A stretch of DNA of 64,000 nucleotides from Hormiphora californensis (taxonomy: Eukaryota; Ctenophora; Tentaculata; Cydippida; Pleurobrachiidae), in contig CM035353.1 in the NCBI GenBank assembly GCA_020137815.1, forward strand, positions 1,947,459 through 2,011,458. The letters run 5' to 3'. Of the stretch, positions 10,874-21,600 are shown piece after piece; position 1 is the stretch's first letter; every line of letters starts with the position of its first letter. The notes beneath the pieces were generated by a model. The model searched no databases. It saw only the letters and a program-made list of their open reading frames with translations, and was not told the origin of the DNA. The translations under genes were made by a program, and so were the position numbers.

Positions 10874-11165
10874 AGAGACACAGAGAGAGAGAGGGGAGAG
10901 AGGGGGAGAAATATTGAGAGATAGGAAGGGAGAGAGACAATATAGTTTAGATGCCCGATGAAGCGATGTTCTAATACCATTTAGTAGTTTTCCTCCTTGA
11001 TATATTGATGATCTATAAGCCATCGCGTTATATTATATCGCTAAGATAGATACTAACTTTGATAAACGACCCCACTTACCAACCCGTTGTTTTAAATTTG
11101 TTCGACCACGATATAATAAACATATTTAGGAGGAAGAGGTTGAATTTTCTAGCTGTGCTTATGAA
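10346..11165. other. Spacer with CT and GA microsatellites
   Basis: Pyrimidine runs occupy about 10551-10630 and purine runs about 10836-10935. They could fold back on each other. The exon candidate at 10690-10820 lies between them. A TATAATAAA near 11110 is a possible core promoter for the CCP gene that starts at 11166. Confidence 0.5.
10690..10820 (+). CDS. Possible terminal exon, unrecognised
   Basis: After an acceptor-like TATTTTCAG there are 43 open codons ending in TAA, reading AVARGDVFVTEVNYIHEP and later IETCSMISTIPCPIHVNEG. The composition is protein-like, but no upstream exon was found. The opposite strand is also partly open here, so this is tentative. Confidence 0.25.
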
Positions 11166-12595
11166 ATGCTGGTTATTCTACTGGTAATTGCAATACTGTC
11201 TGGGACGTCAGGTAATGATTACTCTTAGTTGCTGAACTATCAGTATTGTTAATGATCCCCATTATAATGAATAATTGCTGAACTATCAACTGCATTGACT
11301 TTTCCTAGATGGCGCTTCAACAATCCCACCATCAAACTTTGGATCTATGGAAACTAAATCATGGAACCTTGTAAGTAAAAGCTCAGGTGGTTAATGTTTG
11401 ATGCCGCTATCAGTATTTAACTTCTAAACCACTTAATTTAGGCATCAGACGGAGGAACAATAATCTTCGAAACTGTAACCACTACTGATAAAACAAGCTG
11501 CTATGTGATATTCAGAAATACCGTAAGTTATAAAATACAGCGCTGCCAATAAAACTCAGAGAAAAGACTGTAGGTAACAAACATGACTATTCATTTTGAT
11601 TTTAGGGAGATGACTTAGATCCGGAATACTTTACCATGTTTGTAGCATATGTCAAAGATTCAAAAACTTTAACCTTCAACTGGTACGATAACGACGATAC
11701 TCTTGACTATGGTAAGCATATAACAAAAGAAATCAAACCATTTTTCTTACTTGATCCATACTCCAGAAATTCATCTAATTTCGATTGATATGCTGAATTC
11801 ATTTTTTTCAGCGTGTGAGTCATATTCTGGGACTGCCTCTTTTAAGAACATGAAAATTAATTTCAAAGACGAAAATTTTGAAGTTACGGTTGCCAACTCT
11901 GTTTCAGATCTAGATTCAGGTCAGTGGCATGAGAACGGGGTTTTGTTACAATATTTTCTTAAAATGAATTTATTATACTGTTGCTCGGACAGTGTCAGGC
12001 GATTCAACAATTTCTGATCGGTTATGGCTGTTTCCATATATATGGTTGTTTATCTGGTTTACTAAACAGTAAATGTAACCATTCTCCTACCATGCAATCA
12101 TTAACAGGAGATCCGCAACAATTTTCCTACAACGATATTTTCTCAAAATCAAAGCTGGATGCGGTTGATCAGATTATGCTGGATGGATTTGCAATCTTGG
12201 AAAACTGTGAGTGTAACGTTTGAAAATTATACTATCACTTATCATTCGTGTATAAAGTTTTGATTTACTGACCATCTGTTTCTTTCCCAGTGTGTGCAAC
12301 ATTGGACCCCCCTGATGGTGTCGTAATCTCAACGACGGAAACTACCGAAGGAACTACAGTTACGGTGAGCAAAATACCTCCTAATTTCACATTTCCTACT
12401 TTCGTCTATAAATTTGTATCATTAATTGCAGTCATTCGGACAGAAAGGTTGCTTTTAAAAAGTACCCAACTATACATTGACCCAAACTTCCTCCCTTACA
12501 GATCACATGTAATGACGCTGACAGTGTACCCTTAATTTCAACTTTCACGTGTAGCGGCGGCTCCTGGACACCAACCCCAACCCTCGCATGCATAA
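11166..12595 (+). CDS. Secreted protein with CCP/sushi domain (8 exons)
   Basis: Exons are 11166-11211, 11309-11370, 11442-11522, 11606-11711, 11812-11919, 12108-12206, 12291-12364 and 12502-12595. All have GT-AG borders and agreeing phases. The chosen ATG gives MLVILLVIAILSGTS, a clear signal peptide; the ATG five bases upstream runs into a stop. About 150 residues of unrecognised sequence follow, with few cysteines. The last two exons make a complement-control module: CATLDPPDGVV, ITCNDADSVP, FTCSGGSW and TLAC, giving four cysteines and the conserved tryptophan. Such proteins act outside the cell in recognition or adhesion. The 3' end is unresolved: the last exon ends in phase 1 at a GTATAC donor, and possible continuations are near 13060-13110 and 13187-13241. 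It is nested opposite the LRP-like gene if that gene continues to 7.9 kb. Confidence 0.75.
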
Positions 12596-12599
12596 GTAT

Positions 12600-13279
12600 A
12601 CATTTTAATTATATCACTAGACAATTACCCCGTTACCACATTGTATTGCACGAGGGGGGTTTTCTGGTGGCTAGGGGCATGGTGGTGCTAGAGCATGCAT
12701 GTCCTTCTAGCTATTATCTTTCTAACGTCCCTGTCTGGCTTTATATATTATCTTACTATATCTGTCTTCATATCTAATCTATCTAGATTTTGTTTGCCTA
12801 GCTTGTAAGATCTCTGTGAACCGGCGCGGTTAAAAATCGTCTTCTATGCTGTACCTCTCTTTGTAAATATTACCCGTCTCCAAAGGTCCCTCCTTATCTT
12901 AGATATCAGTCAAAACAAACGGAACCTAGACCGTAACTAGACAGTAAACCCAGACAAACACTAACAGAACTTGGAAACTGAAGAATATGATGGCCGTTTT
13001 GTATTTTGGAAGTTCCAGCATTACTTCTGGTCTACTTCTCAAGCCCAAAATCAGCAGTTATAGACTTCTTGGCAGCTCAGATAGACCGGGTTTTTGATCA
13101 CATTGGTAAGCTTCTTTATCTTTACTTGTTCAGCCAATCACAATGAGATGTGAAATGACGCAATTGTTGTGATGCCTTATTTTCAGCAGTTCCCCCAGAC
13201 CCCCTGGCAACCCCGGACAAACATGACGTGACAGCTGCTAGGTGATGGTCAGGTGATGGCGTGACAGGTGATCACATAC
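12600..13279. other. Intergenic or intronic, weak exon candidates only
   Basis: Two plus-strand pieces could continue the CCP gene. One, near 13060-13110, reads IDFLAAQIDRVFDH and ends at a GTAAGC donor. The other, at 13187-13241, follows TTTTCAG and reads VPPDPLATPDKHDVT. Neither contains a domain signature. The rest shows nothing. Confidence 0.25.
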
Positions 13280-15190
13280 CGGGTTGTTGTTCCATATCGG
13301 AGAGGACTGCTAAATCTCGGAATCCCCCTGATGTCGTGGCCAGCGTGTGAACATTCTCACCCAAACTATCCGTCTAAGAGGGAAGTTAAATCGTTTTTTA
13401 TTTGGACTTCCTCAATACATTCCCATCCCACTAACCCGTGTATGAGTCACCAACAAGTAGTATTACAGTCGGACCCCGATTTATCGGGGGAAGGGGTTTC
13501 GCCTGGTAAATCGGGGTGCCTGGTATACCAGGGTAAAATACTGTTAACTTCCTATATCGGGGGAAGATTATCCTCCCGGTAAATCGGGGTTCCGGTAAAT
13601 CGGGGTCGGACTGTATATAAGCTTGAATACTCTTCTATCCCCCCAGGTGAACTTACTGCGTATATTTTGTCATAATTCCAATCGGTCCAGTAGAGTAGTC
13701 CAGAGAAGTACGTTAAACCGAATGGATGCGCTTGCGACTGAGGGGATATTAAATTGACTTTAGTATTGAGTGGTAAAATTATTTTAAGAACAATGCTTTT
13801 AATAGCTGGAGGAAGGTTGATCTATCAAACCCTCACACACTCTTTTTTATGAAATTTAATGCAGTGTGAGCTACATACTCGCTAGGTGCTTGATGACTCA
13901 GTTAGATGGACCGAAAGAAAATTTGTTGTGTGTTATATGATGAAAGTTGGGATATGCTTCAGAATATTCTTTAGTTTTTATTTACCCATACAACATTGTT
14001 TTCTGAATACTCCAGCTATAGAGATGTTTTTGATAATAAAAAACAGGAAAAATAAGCATGTGCAACTGCACATGTAACTGCACGTGCAAATTCTGTTTCC
14101 AACTGCACGTGCAAAACTCTTGCACGTGCAATTATAACAAAAGCACCTACCCCAAGATCATGGAGTGTTTGTCGTTCTGTTCCGTCCATATTGACACACT
14201 CCAATTTCTCCTCGAGAGCGTCAACCCAGAATACTTTATCATCGTCCTTACTAAAAACTGTAATAACAAGTGGGTTATCTTATCTGGGAAACTGTAACAG
14301 TAACAAGTGGGTTATCTTATAGGGAAACTGTAACAGTAACAAGTGGGTTATCTCATAGGGAAATTGTAACAGGAACAACAAGTGGGTTATCTTATCTGGG
14401 AAACAGTAACAGAAACAAGTGGGTTATCTTATCTGGGAAACTGTAACAGTAACAAGTGGGTTATCTTATAGGGAAACTGTAACAGTAACAAGTGGGTTAT
14501 CTTATAGGGAAACTGTAACAGTAACAAGTGGGTTATCTTATAGGGAAACTGTAACAGTAACAAGTGGGTTATCTTATAGGGAAACTGTAACAGTAACAAG
14601 TGGGTTATCTTATAGGGAAACTGTAACAGTAACAATTGGGTTATCTTATAGGGAAACTGTAACAGTAACAATTGGGTTATCTTATAGGGAAACTGTAACA
14701 GTAACAAGTGGGTTATCTTATAGGGAAACTGTAACAGTAACAAGTGGGTTATCTTATAGGGAAACTGTAACAGTAACAAGTGGGTTATCTTATCTGGGAA
14801 ACTGTAACAGTAACAACAAGTGGGTTATCTTATAGGGAAACTGTAACAGTAACAACAAGTGGGTTATCTTATAGGGAAACTGTAACAGTAAAAAGTGGAT
14901 TAAAACGGTGTATGATAATTGATAATCAGGCAGTGATTTCCAACCTACCAACTCCATTAGGCCATCCCAGACCAGTTGATACGAGTGCAATTTGATCAGT
15001 GCCATCCATTGATGCCCTCCCTATAACCGGGTCAACTCCCCAGTCACTCCAAAAGATATATCCGTGTTTGGGGGCTAGGGTGATACCACGGGGTCGGTCG
15101 AGGGGCCCAATATCCAGAACCAGCCTCTTCTTACCATCATAACTCACAACATTTATCTTATCTAGAGAGATAAACATATCAGTTAGCAAG

Positions 15191-15268
<78 letters not shown>

Positions 15269-17271
15269 GAGAGAGATGAGAGAGAGATTCTGCCGAGAGA
15301 GCATAAAATAGAGAAGGTTCTCTCTCATCTCTCTCTCTCTCTTCTTGCCTATTCTCCCCCTTCTTCTTCTCGCTCCTCTCTCTCCTCCTCTCCCGCTCCC
15401 CTCTCCTCTCTCCCTCCCTCGCTCTTCTCTTTTCCTTCCTCAGCTCCTCGCTCCTCTCTTCGCTCTCTCTCTTTCTTCGGCCCCGCAAAGTTGCGAAAAA
15501 ATTGTAATAATTCTTTTCCCAAAAAATTGGCTTCAAAAGGGGTAAAGGGTTATTATAGAAACTGAAAGAAAAGATTAAGGGAAACTGTAAGTAAAAGGGG
15601 ATTAAAGGGAAAGAAAAAACAATTGGTTCTTATGGGAAAAAGAAATGTTTTAAATAAAACTTTCAAGGTTTTAAATACGGGCCTTTTTCCCCCGGTAACT
15701 GGAACCAACAGACCGGGGGTTTCCTTTCTGGGTTTTTACCCGGGGTTTCTTTAGGGAAAAACCCTTTCCCCCTTTAAAAATAAAATGTATCGGCTTTTTA
15801 AAGGATTGATCAGGCGTGATTGCACCACTCCATTGCATCCGACTTTTAGGGGCTTGATCAGTCCATCTTGGTCTATAGTCAGTCGGGGTCCCTCAAAAGT
15901 TTTTGGGGGGTACCTCAGGCGTCTATGCCAATGTTCAACCCCTCTACAAAAAAACCCAATTTTTAGAATGACAGGTTTCTCACTCCGGAAGAGAGAGGGA
16001 TTTTTTTAAAGGGAGGAATTGAGGGGTTGGGAATTTTAATTTATGGGGTTCTTCTTTCTTTTCTTTGGGGGTTCTCTTGGCCTTAAACCCCTTTCCATCT
16101 CCTCTTTTTATTTTTTGGGCTTTCTACCTTTGCCCTTCAGTTTTTTTGCTTTGGCCGTTTGTTTTCCCCATTGTGTCTGCTGTGTACGCGGAGAGGGCTT
16201 TTTGTCTCTTTTATCATGTACTCTTTTTTTGGTCCGTACCTTCTCTTTTGTTCTCTGTTCTTCTCGCCTTTGCCCCTTGAGATATGCGAAGGGGCATTAT
16301 GGTACCTAAGGACCGAGCGAAACCAAATAGTCCGGGCCGTAGTAACTGCGGTACCAACATTACGGGTTCCTCCGCCATTATAATTTTTTATTTACCACTC
16401 TTGTCTGGTGTTTTCCACCAGTTTTTTTCATTGCTTCCCTTTTCTATTTTGAACCCAACTGGAGAGAGAGAGAGAGAGAGAGAGAGATGTGTAATAGGTG
16501 GATAGTGCTTGAATTGATATACTGAAATACTAACTAAACTTAGGTAACTGCAGACTGATAGAAACTAAAATATATTTGTTAAGTGATAGAAACTCACGTT
16601 TACACAGTATATTCCGTGGGTGACGCTGTCCCCCCAAAATATGAGACCCGCTCCGTAGTCCATTGCTAAACTTGAAGCACTCACCAAACTCTAATGGAAT
16701 TAAAAAAGTTTTTCGGGTATCACCATGGCGTTTTGGGAATCACCATGGTGTTTTGGGTATCACCATGGTGTTTTGGGTATCACCATGGTGTTTTGGGTAT
16801 CACCATGGTGTTTTGGGTATGACCATGGTGTTTTGCGTTTCACCATGGTGTTTGGGGTATCACCATGGTGTTTTGGATATCACCATGGTGTTTTGGGTAT
16901 CACCATGGTGTTTTGGGTATCACCATGGTGTTTTGGGTATCACCATGGTGTTTTGGGTATCACCATGGTGTTTTGGGTATGACCATGGTGTTTTGCGTTT
17001 CACCATGGTGTTTGGGGTATCACCATGGTGTTTTGGATATCACCATGGTGTTTTGGGTATCACCATGGTGTTTTGGGTATCACCATGGTGTTTTGGGTAT
17101 CACCATGGTGTTTTGGGTATCACCATGGTGTTTTGGGTATCATCATGGTGCCAGCGCAGTGATATATAGTTACCGTTGAGATTGGTATTTTGGCGGAGTA
17201 TATCGGTTGAGTGTCCATGGATAGTTTATACATGACATTTCGATCCAGTGCCACCATTGTCATTGTCGATT
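13280..17271 (-). CDS. LRP-like gene, third YWTD propeller (7 exons, one missing)
   Basis: In transcription order the exons are 17271-17174, 16690-16598, a missing one, 15161-14949, 14257-14151, 13737-13657 and 13373-13280. Their phases join except at the missing exon. YWTD-type motifs are visible: LIFWGDSVTHGIYCVN, GYIFWSDWGVDPVIGRASMD, KVFWVDALEEKLECVNMDG and GLLYWTDWNYDKIYA, with WPNG and HPFGLTYF between strands. This is a six-bladed propeller as in LDL receptor relatives, which bind extracellular ligands. The missing exon (phase 0 to 1) may be the damaged stretch at 15790-15891, which reads RWTDQAPKSRMQWSGA on the minus strand. The last exon ends in phase 1, compatible with exon 7917. 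Confidence 0.85.
13466..13613. mobile_element. Pogo/Tigger-like MITE, copy 1
   Basis: A 148-bp element with ends CAGTCGGACCCCGATTTA and TAAATCGGGGTCGGACTG, flanked by TA on both sides. The TA duplication and CAGT start fit the Tc1/mariner-pogo group. Internal GGTAAATCGGGG motifs repeat the end. Related copies are at 31418 and 53972. Confidence 0.85.
14058..14132. repeat. Cluster of TGCACGTGCA palindromes
   Basis: Within 75 bp there are three TGCACGTGCA or ACTGCACGTGCA sites, plus TGTGCAACTGCACATGT variants. They lie just past the donor of exon 14151 on the minus strand. CACGTG is an E-box core; whether the cluster is functional or simply repetitive cannot be told. The flank 13740-14057 shows no gene. 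Confidence 0.5.
14258..14905. repeat. 36-bp minisatellite of tandem 3' splice sites
   Basis: About 18 copies of GGGAAACTGTAACAGTAACA followed by AGTGGGTTATCTTATA, with some 39-bp variants. On the minus strand each unit reads GATAACCCACTTGTTACTGT then TACAG followed by TTTCC. The real acceptor of exon 14257 is GATAACCCACTTGTTATTACAG followed by TTTTT, so the array is that splice site repeated, starting at the exon border. Confidence 0.85.
15190..16487. other. GA/CT tract followed by poorly resolved sequence
   Basis: GA repeats (15190-15268) and CT-rich sequence (to about 15475) lead into a zone with many inflated homopolymers and doubled letters. A short GA run (16461-16487) closes it. This resembles unpolished long-read consensus. 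The stretch 15790-15891 on the minus strand looks like a damaged YWTD exon. Confidence 0.5.
16708..17155. repeat. 20-bp minisatellite, about 22 copies
   Basis: The unit is TTTTGGGTATCACCATGGTG, containing the palindrome CACCATGGTG. The array fills the intron between LRP exons 17174 and 16690. A block of variants (GACCATGGTG, TTTTGCGTTTC, TTTGGGG) appears twice 180 bp apart, showing that multi-unit blocks duplicated. Confidence 0.9.
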
Positions 17272-17355
17272 CTGTAGGTGAGGGTGGTCAGCATTATTTA
17301 GGGAGTCTGACACACTGTGGTACAAAAAATGCGTTCCACACGCATGAAATTACAC

Positions 17356-17464
17356 CAGGAACCGACCGAAACAAGTAAAAAACCAATCAGAACTCTTAAT
17401 TTAGGTCACGTGACTGGTTATCAGCCAATCAGGGACCAGTATTTCCTGATTCGGTCAGTTTCTG
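17356..17464. mobile_element. hAT-like MITE, family A, copy 3
   Basis: A 109-bp copy with CAGGAACCGACCGAA at the left and TTCGGTCAGTTTCTG at the right. GTCACGTGAC is intact. No target duplication is readable. It lies between LRP exons 17486 and 17271. Confidence 0.8.
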
Positions 17465-17485
17465 TTAGAGAGTAATTCTGCTTAC

Positions 17486-17760
17486 CGATACAGCTTGACA
17501 AATTGGCTGGGTTTGGTAGAAGCCATTCTCTGCATTTACACTCCACTAACCCAGTCTCTGTTAGGGGGGACGGATGTTAGTTTAAATTGGGATTTAACAG
17601 GATATACGAGGGGGGAGGGTTTTGACCGGTAAATCGATGGCTGGTAAATAGAAGTAGTCCGATTTAGAAAGTTCGTTATGGAATGTCTTACCATTCACAT
17701 GACACATTTGTTCACAACCACCGTTATTGATGACACAAGGATCTTCCACACACGTTTTAC
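17486..17760 (-). CDS. LRP-like gene, EGF module in two exons
   Basis: Exons 17760-17692 and 17557-17486 are both phase 1 at each end. The first reads GKTCVEDPCVINNGGCEQMC and the second GLVECKCREWLLPNPANLSS then C. The first exon completes the LKEDG of the exon ending at 25077 as the LKEDGKTCV hallmark of LRP EGF modules, so the intron between them spans 7.3 kb and contains the whole LDLa-receptor gene. EGF modules link the propellers and help ligand release in LDL receptor relatives. Confidence 0.85.
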
Positions 17761-17774
17761 CTGCAATGATATAT

Positions 17775-18055
17775 CACGGGTCACTAATTTGGGGGTTTGG
17801 GACTACCACGGGTCACTTTGGGGGGTTGGGGACTGTCACGGGTCACTTTGGGGGTGTGGGGACTGCCACGGGTCACTTTTGAGGTGTGCGGACTACCACG
17901 GGTCACTTTGGGGGTTTGGGGACTGCCACGGGGCACTTTGGGGGTTTGGGGACTGCCACGGGTCACTTTGGGGGTGTGGGGACTGCGACGGGTCACTTTG
18001 GGAGTGTGGGGACTGCCACGGGTCATTTTGGGGGTGTGGGGATTGCCATTACATC
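17775..18055. repeat. 30-bp minisatellite, copy A
   Basis: About nine units of GGGGACTGCCACGGGTCACT followed by TTGGGGGTGT. It starts next to the acceptor of exon 17760. The same repeat in the same orientation recurs at 24700-25030, near the other end of this intron. Confidence 0.85.
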
Positions 18056-18696
18056 TCTCTCTCTCTCTCCAGTACATAGTGTGAGACCACATCGAACTGT
18101 GGGGAAATATAATGTAATTCTGCGCTGGCAAGCTCATGATCGTCATTATCCCCAGCTACACGTGACAGATAATATCAGGACATAGCTCGAGGCCTCCACT
18201 GTTATACCAATCACTCGGAAATTTGGTGTACAGTGTTACACTGTACTGTACAGTGTGACACTGCACTGTTACATAGTCTAGATATGGCTCATTGAAAAAT
18301 ACCAATTGCAATAAATGCACCGGTTGTGATAGAGAGTGAGAAAGAGAGAAGAAAGAGCACGTAACGCACCCGAAAAACAAAGAGATTGCACTACTTGCAT
18401 AATACTTGCAGCACATCATTGTCTCCGCTAGTATTGTGTCACGGAACAATGCTGCATTAACAATGGGCTAGGTACTTAGAAACAAATAGCGGCTGAAAGA
18501 ATAGATTTATGGGGTATCGTCCTAGTATCTTATCGTCAACATCATATGCATGATATGATTCTTCCATTGAGTAAAGAAATAACGGATAAATCACGTGACA
18601 CACAAAATCGATGAATATAAATACCACTAGAAAACGAAAATGATTTGCAGTGCAAGGTTTGGATCGTATTATCTGATACAACCAGGTGCAGCAATT
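18056..18696. promoter_or_regulatory. 5' flank of the LDLa-receptor gene with TATA-like box
   Basis: TATAAATA at 18616-18623 lies about 80 bp before the chosen ATG and is a plausible core promoter. A short stretch with alternating ACACTGTACTGTACAGTGT palindromes sits at 18230-18265. No other gene is visible. Confidence 0.35.
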
Positions 18697-21600
18697 ATGG
18701 ACACATGTATCCTAGTACTCCTTTTGGTAGGAGTAAACTCCAAGATTCAAGAGACCTCCATTTCCTCAACCCCTTCCAAATGGTCCCCTAGAACCAAGAT
18801 TCAAGGGTCCGCCCATAGCTCATCAACCCATTTTGACCGGTCAACTACAGCCAAGATTTTAGAGAGCCTCAACAGACCTCCAGCTTTAAACCCGTTCAAA
18901 TGGCAACCTATAACCCAGACTCAAAAGACCTTCAACAACCCGTTCGGATTGCCATGGCAACCTACATCCCAGACTCAAAAGACCTTCAACAGACCTCCTA
19001 ACCCATTTGGATTGCCATGGCCACCTAATACCCAGACTCAAAAGACCTTCAACAACCCGTTCGGATTGCCATGGAAACCTATAACCCAGACTCAACAGAC
19101 CTTCAATAGACCTCCTAACCCGTTCGGGTTGCCATGGCCACCTAATACCCATACTGAAGAGACCTTCAACAGACCTCTCAACCCGTTCGGATTACCATGG
19201 CCACCTAATACCCATACTGAAGAGATAATCGCTTGTAAAACCGTGACAATCTATGGGTTTCTCAAGCGATTCTGTGCAAACCTAGATAAGAAAGAGGACA
19301 CCCTGGACCACATTCCCGACAGGCTAACAAGTTCCAAACAGCTTCATCAGCACCCTGAGTTACTTTTTAGATGTGCAACGTCCTCTCAATACTACAAATG
19401 GGAGAATAGTTATTTTTCCATGGGTGGCACCAGTGGCTTGATCGAGGATATCAAGTTGTCTGATATGTGTCCCGATGATCCTGGAGGTTACCAGGTATGT
19501 GGAGTCGTACCGGACAATGGCATATACAAGGTCGTCGAGGATTCCCTGGCACTTTGTGGAGCACAGCTGTGTATTAATGAAGAGGAGGAGGATAAATTCG
19601 ATTGGCATCAGTTTTTAAATCCAACAAAAGTCGTTGAATACGGTCTATGTCAGGTTAATAAAACAAGTGAATCGTGTGATCAGAAGTGCTCTACATTTGA
19701 ATGTGAGGATGAGGCTATGTGCAATGGTGTGAGCTATGGGATATTCTGCTATTCTTCTAAAAGAGGAAACGCTGTCAGATATATCAACCCTTACGAGGTT
19801 TGTTTCTATACATACTACTGTTTCGAGGTCCTTAGGCCAAGCCAGGAACGTGCAAGTGTGTATGTTTGGTAATATAATTAGCCAAAACTGAAACTAATAA
19901 TAATAATTCTTTAGATGTGCAGCAAGTTCAATCGTTTATGTGATAATGGCGAGGATACGAGAGGTTGTTTTGTGAAAGAGGGAACGCCTGGTTCATGTAT
20001 CAAAGGTGAAGGGTGAGTATTATAATAAGTTGCAAGATATAACCAGTCATTTCTTGGCCCGTTTATACCGCTCATTATATTTTCAGCCACCTGAAATCAT
20101 CCATCATGATACGCGAAGAACAGAGGTGTCCTGTACCTCGATTTGATTCAATGTTAGTATGGGGTATCCAATATATATATTCCATTCCTTTCTTTCTGCC
20201 GAAATTCACTACTTACTAATGTGCGCGAAATGTGTCTTTTGAGAGCAGGAAAAAGGAAAAATACTCAGAGAGTTATGATCTACTACCTACTACGTAAGTT
20301 TCGGTCCACTCTAACTTTAATACCCACAGGAATATCGCAAATTTTAACTGGATAAAAACTGTATGTGTTCAACCTATGGGCCTTGAGCAAACCAACTGCA
20401 CCGACTTCACCCGGCTGATTATCGTGGGATGTATCCTTGAGGGGTACCCCACCAATATCTCCATCTACGGGACGTGTAAAGACTACCCTCTATGTGATGA
20501 CAACTACAACAATCTCTGTCAGCAAGTGGATAGTGGGTGCAGTTTGCACAAAGGACAACTCTGTGATGGCACAAACGACTGCTCATCGGGAGCTGATGAG
20601 GCCAAATGCGGGACAATCACTCAACACTTTATCTGTGAGAGGAGGTTCCACACAGTGTACTCAGAGAGACGACCTCTGGCGCTCCCTATTACCTGGGTTA
20701 TGGATGGGATTGTGGACTGCCTAGACAGTAGGGATGAAGACGAGGGGAACTGGTTAATATGTGGAAAGGGCAGCATGAAAAGATACGATGAGCTGACAGA
20801 GGACAACTATTGCCAAGAGGTCCTGAAATGCGATGGGGGTGAGTACATCAGAATGGGAGAGCTATGTGATAGGGTCAACACTTGTCCCTTTGAGAACAGG
20901 CTATGTAGCGCTGTTATTGGAACCATGTATGGTAGCAACTACGAGGTGGCAGTACACAGTGAGACTCTCTGGATGGAGCACTGCTTCCCACACCGTGTTC
21001 CAGATTTGGAACAACAGCTGGGGCATTGTGGAATGGTGGAGCACACTGCAGGACTAATAAAAACTGTGTTTGATGACGATGCACAAAGCGCAATTATGGT
21101 GACTTTTCCCACCGTTCAGAAAAGAGATTGTTCTTATATGTACGGGGAAAGCTACGTGTATGCGGCCTGCAATGGCCGATGTAGGGGAATGACGTGTCCG
21201 TTAGAAAGAGCTACCCGAAAATCCTGTAACAACTTTCTAAGAGACAGGGTATTCGCCCTCGCTGCTACACACTCGCCTGACCTTGTTCCAATGTTGATGG
21301 AACATAACAGTTTTGGAAGATATGAGAAGCGGCTATTTCCCTGCCAGAATCAGAATTGTGTCATGTACCGGGATGTGTGCAACCTTCGTGATGACTGCGG
21401 GGATGGTTCTGATGAGCGGGAATGCGGTAACCAATACACCTGTGGCAGTAGTGTTCTCCCTCTCTACTCGGTGTGCGATGGGAAGGTGGACTGTCACGAC
21501 TTCTCGGATGAATGCCAGGCCCATTGTCCTGCATCTAACATGAATATTTATCCCAATGGATTCCTCCGAGGGTCCAGTTACGTCATTGGAGGGGTGGCCA

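Noticed and set aside
16663-17179. MVFWVSPWCFGYHHG repeat protein
   Set aside because: A 20-bp minisatellite read in frame; LRP exons on the other strand show it is intronic.
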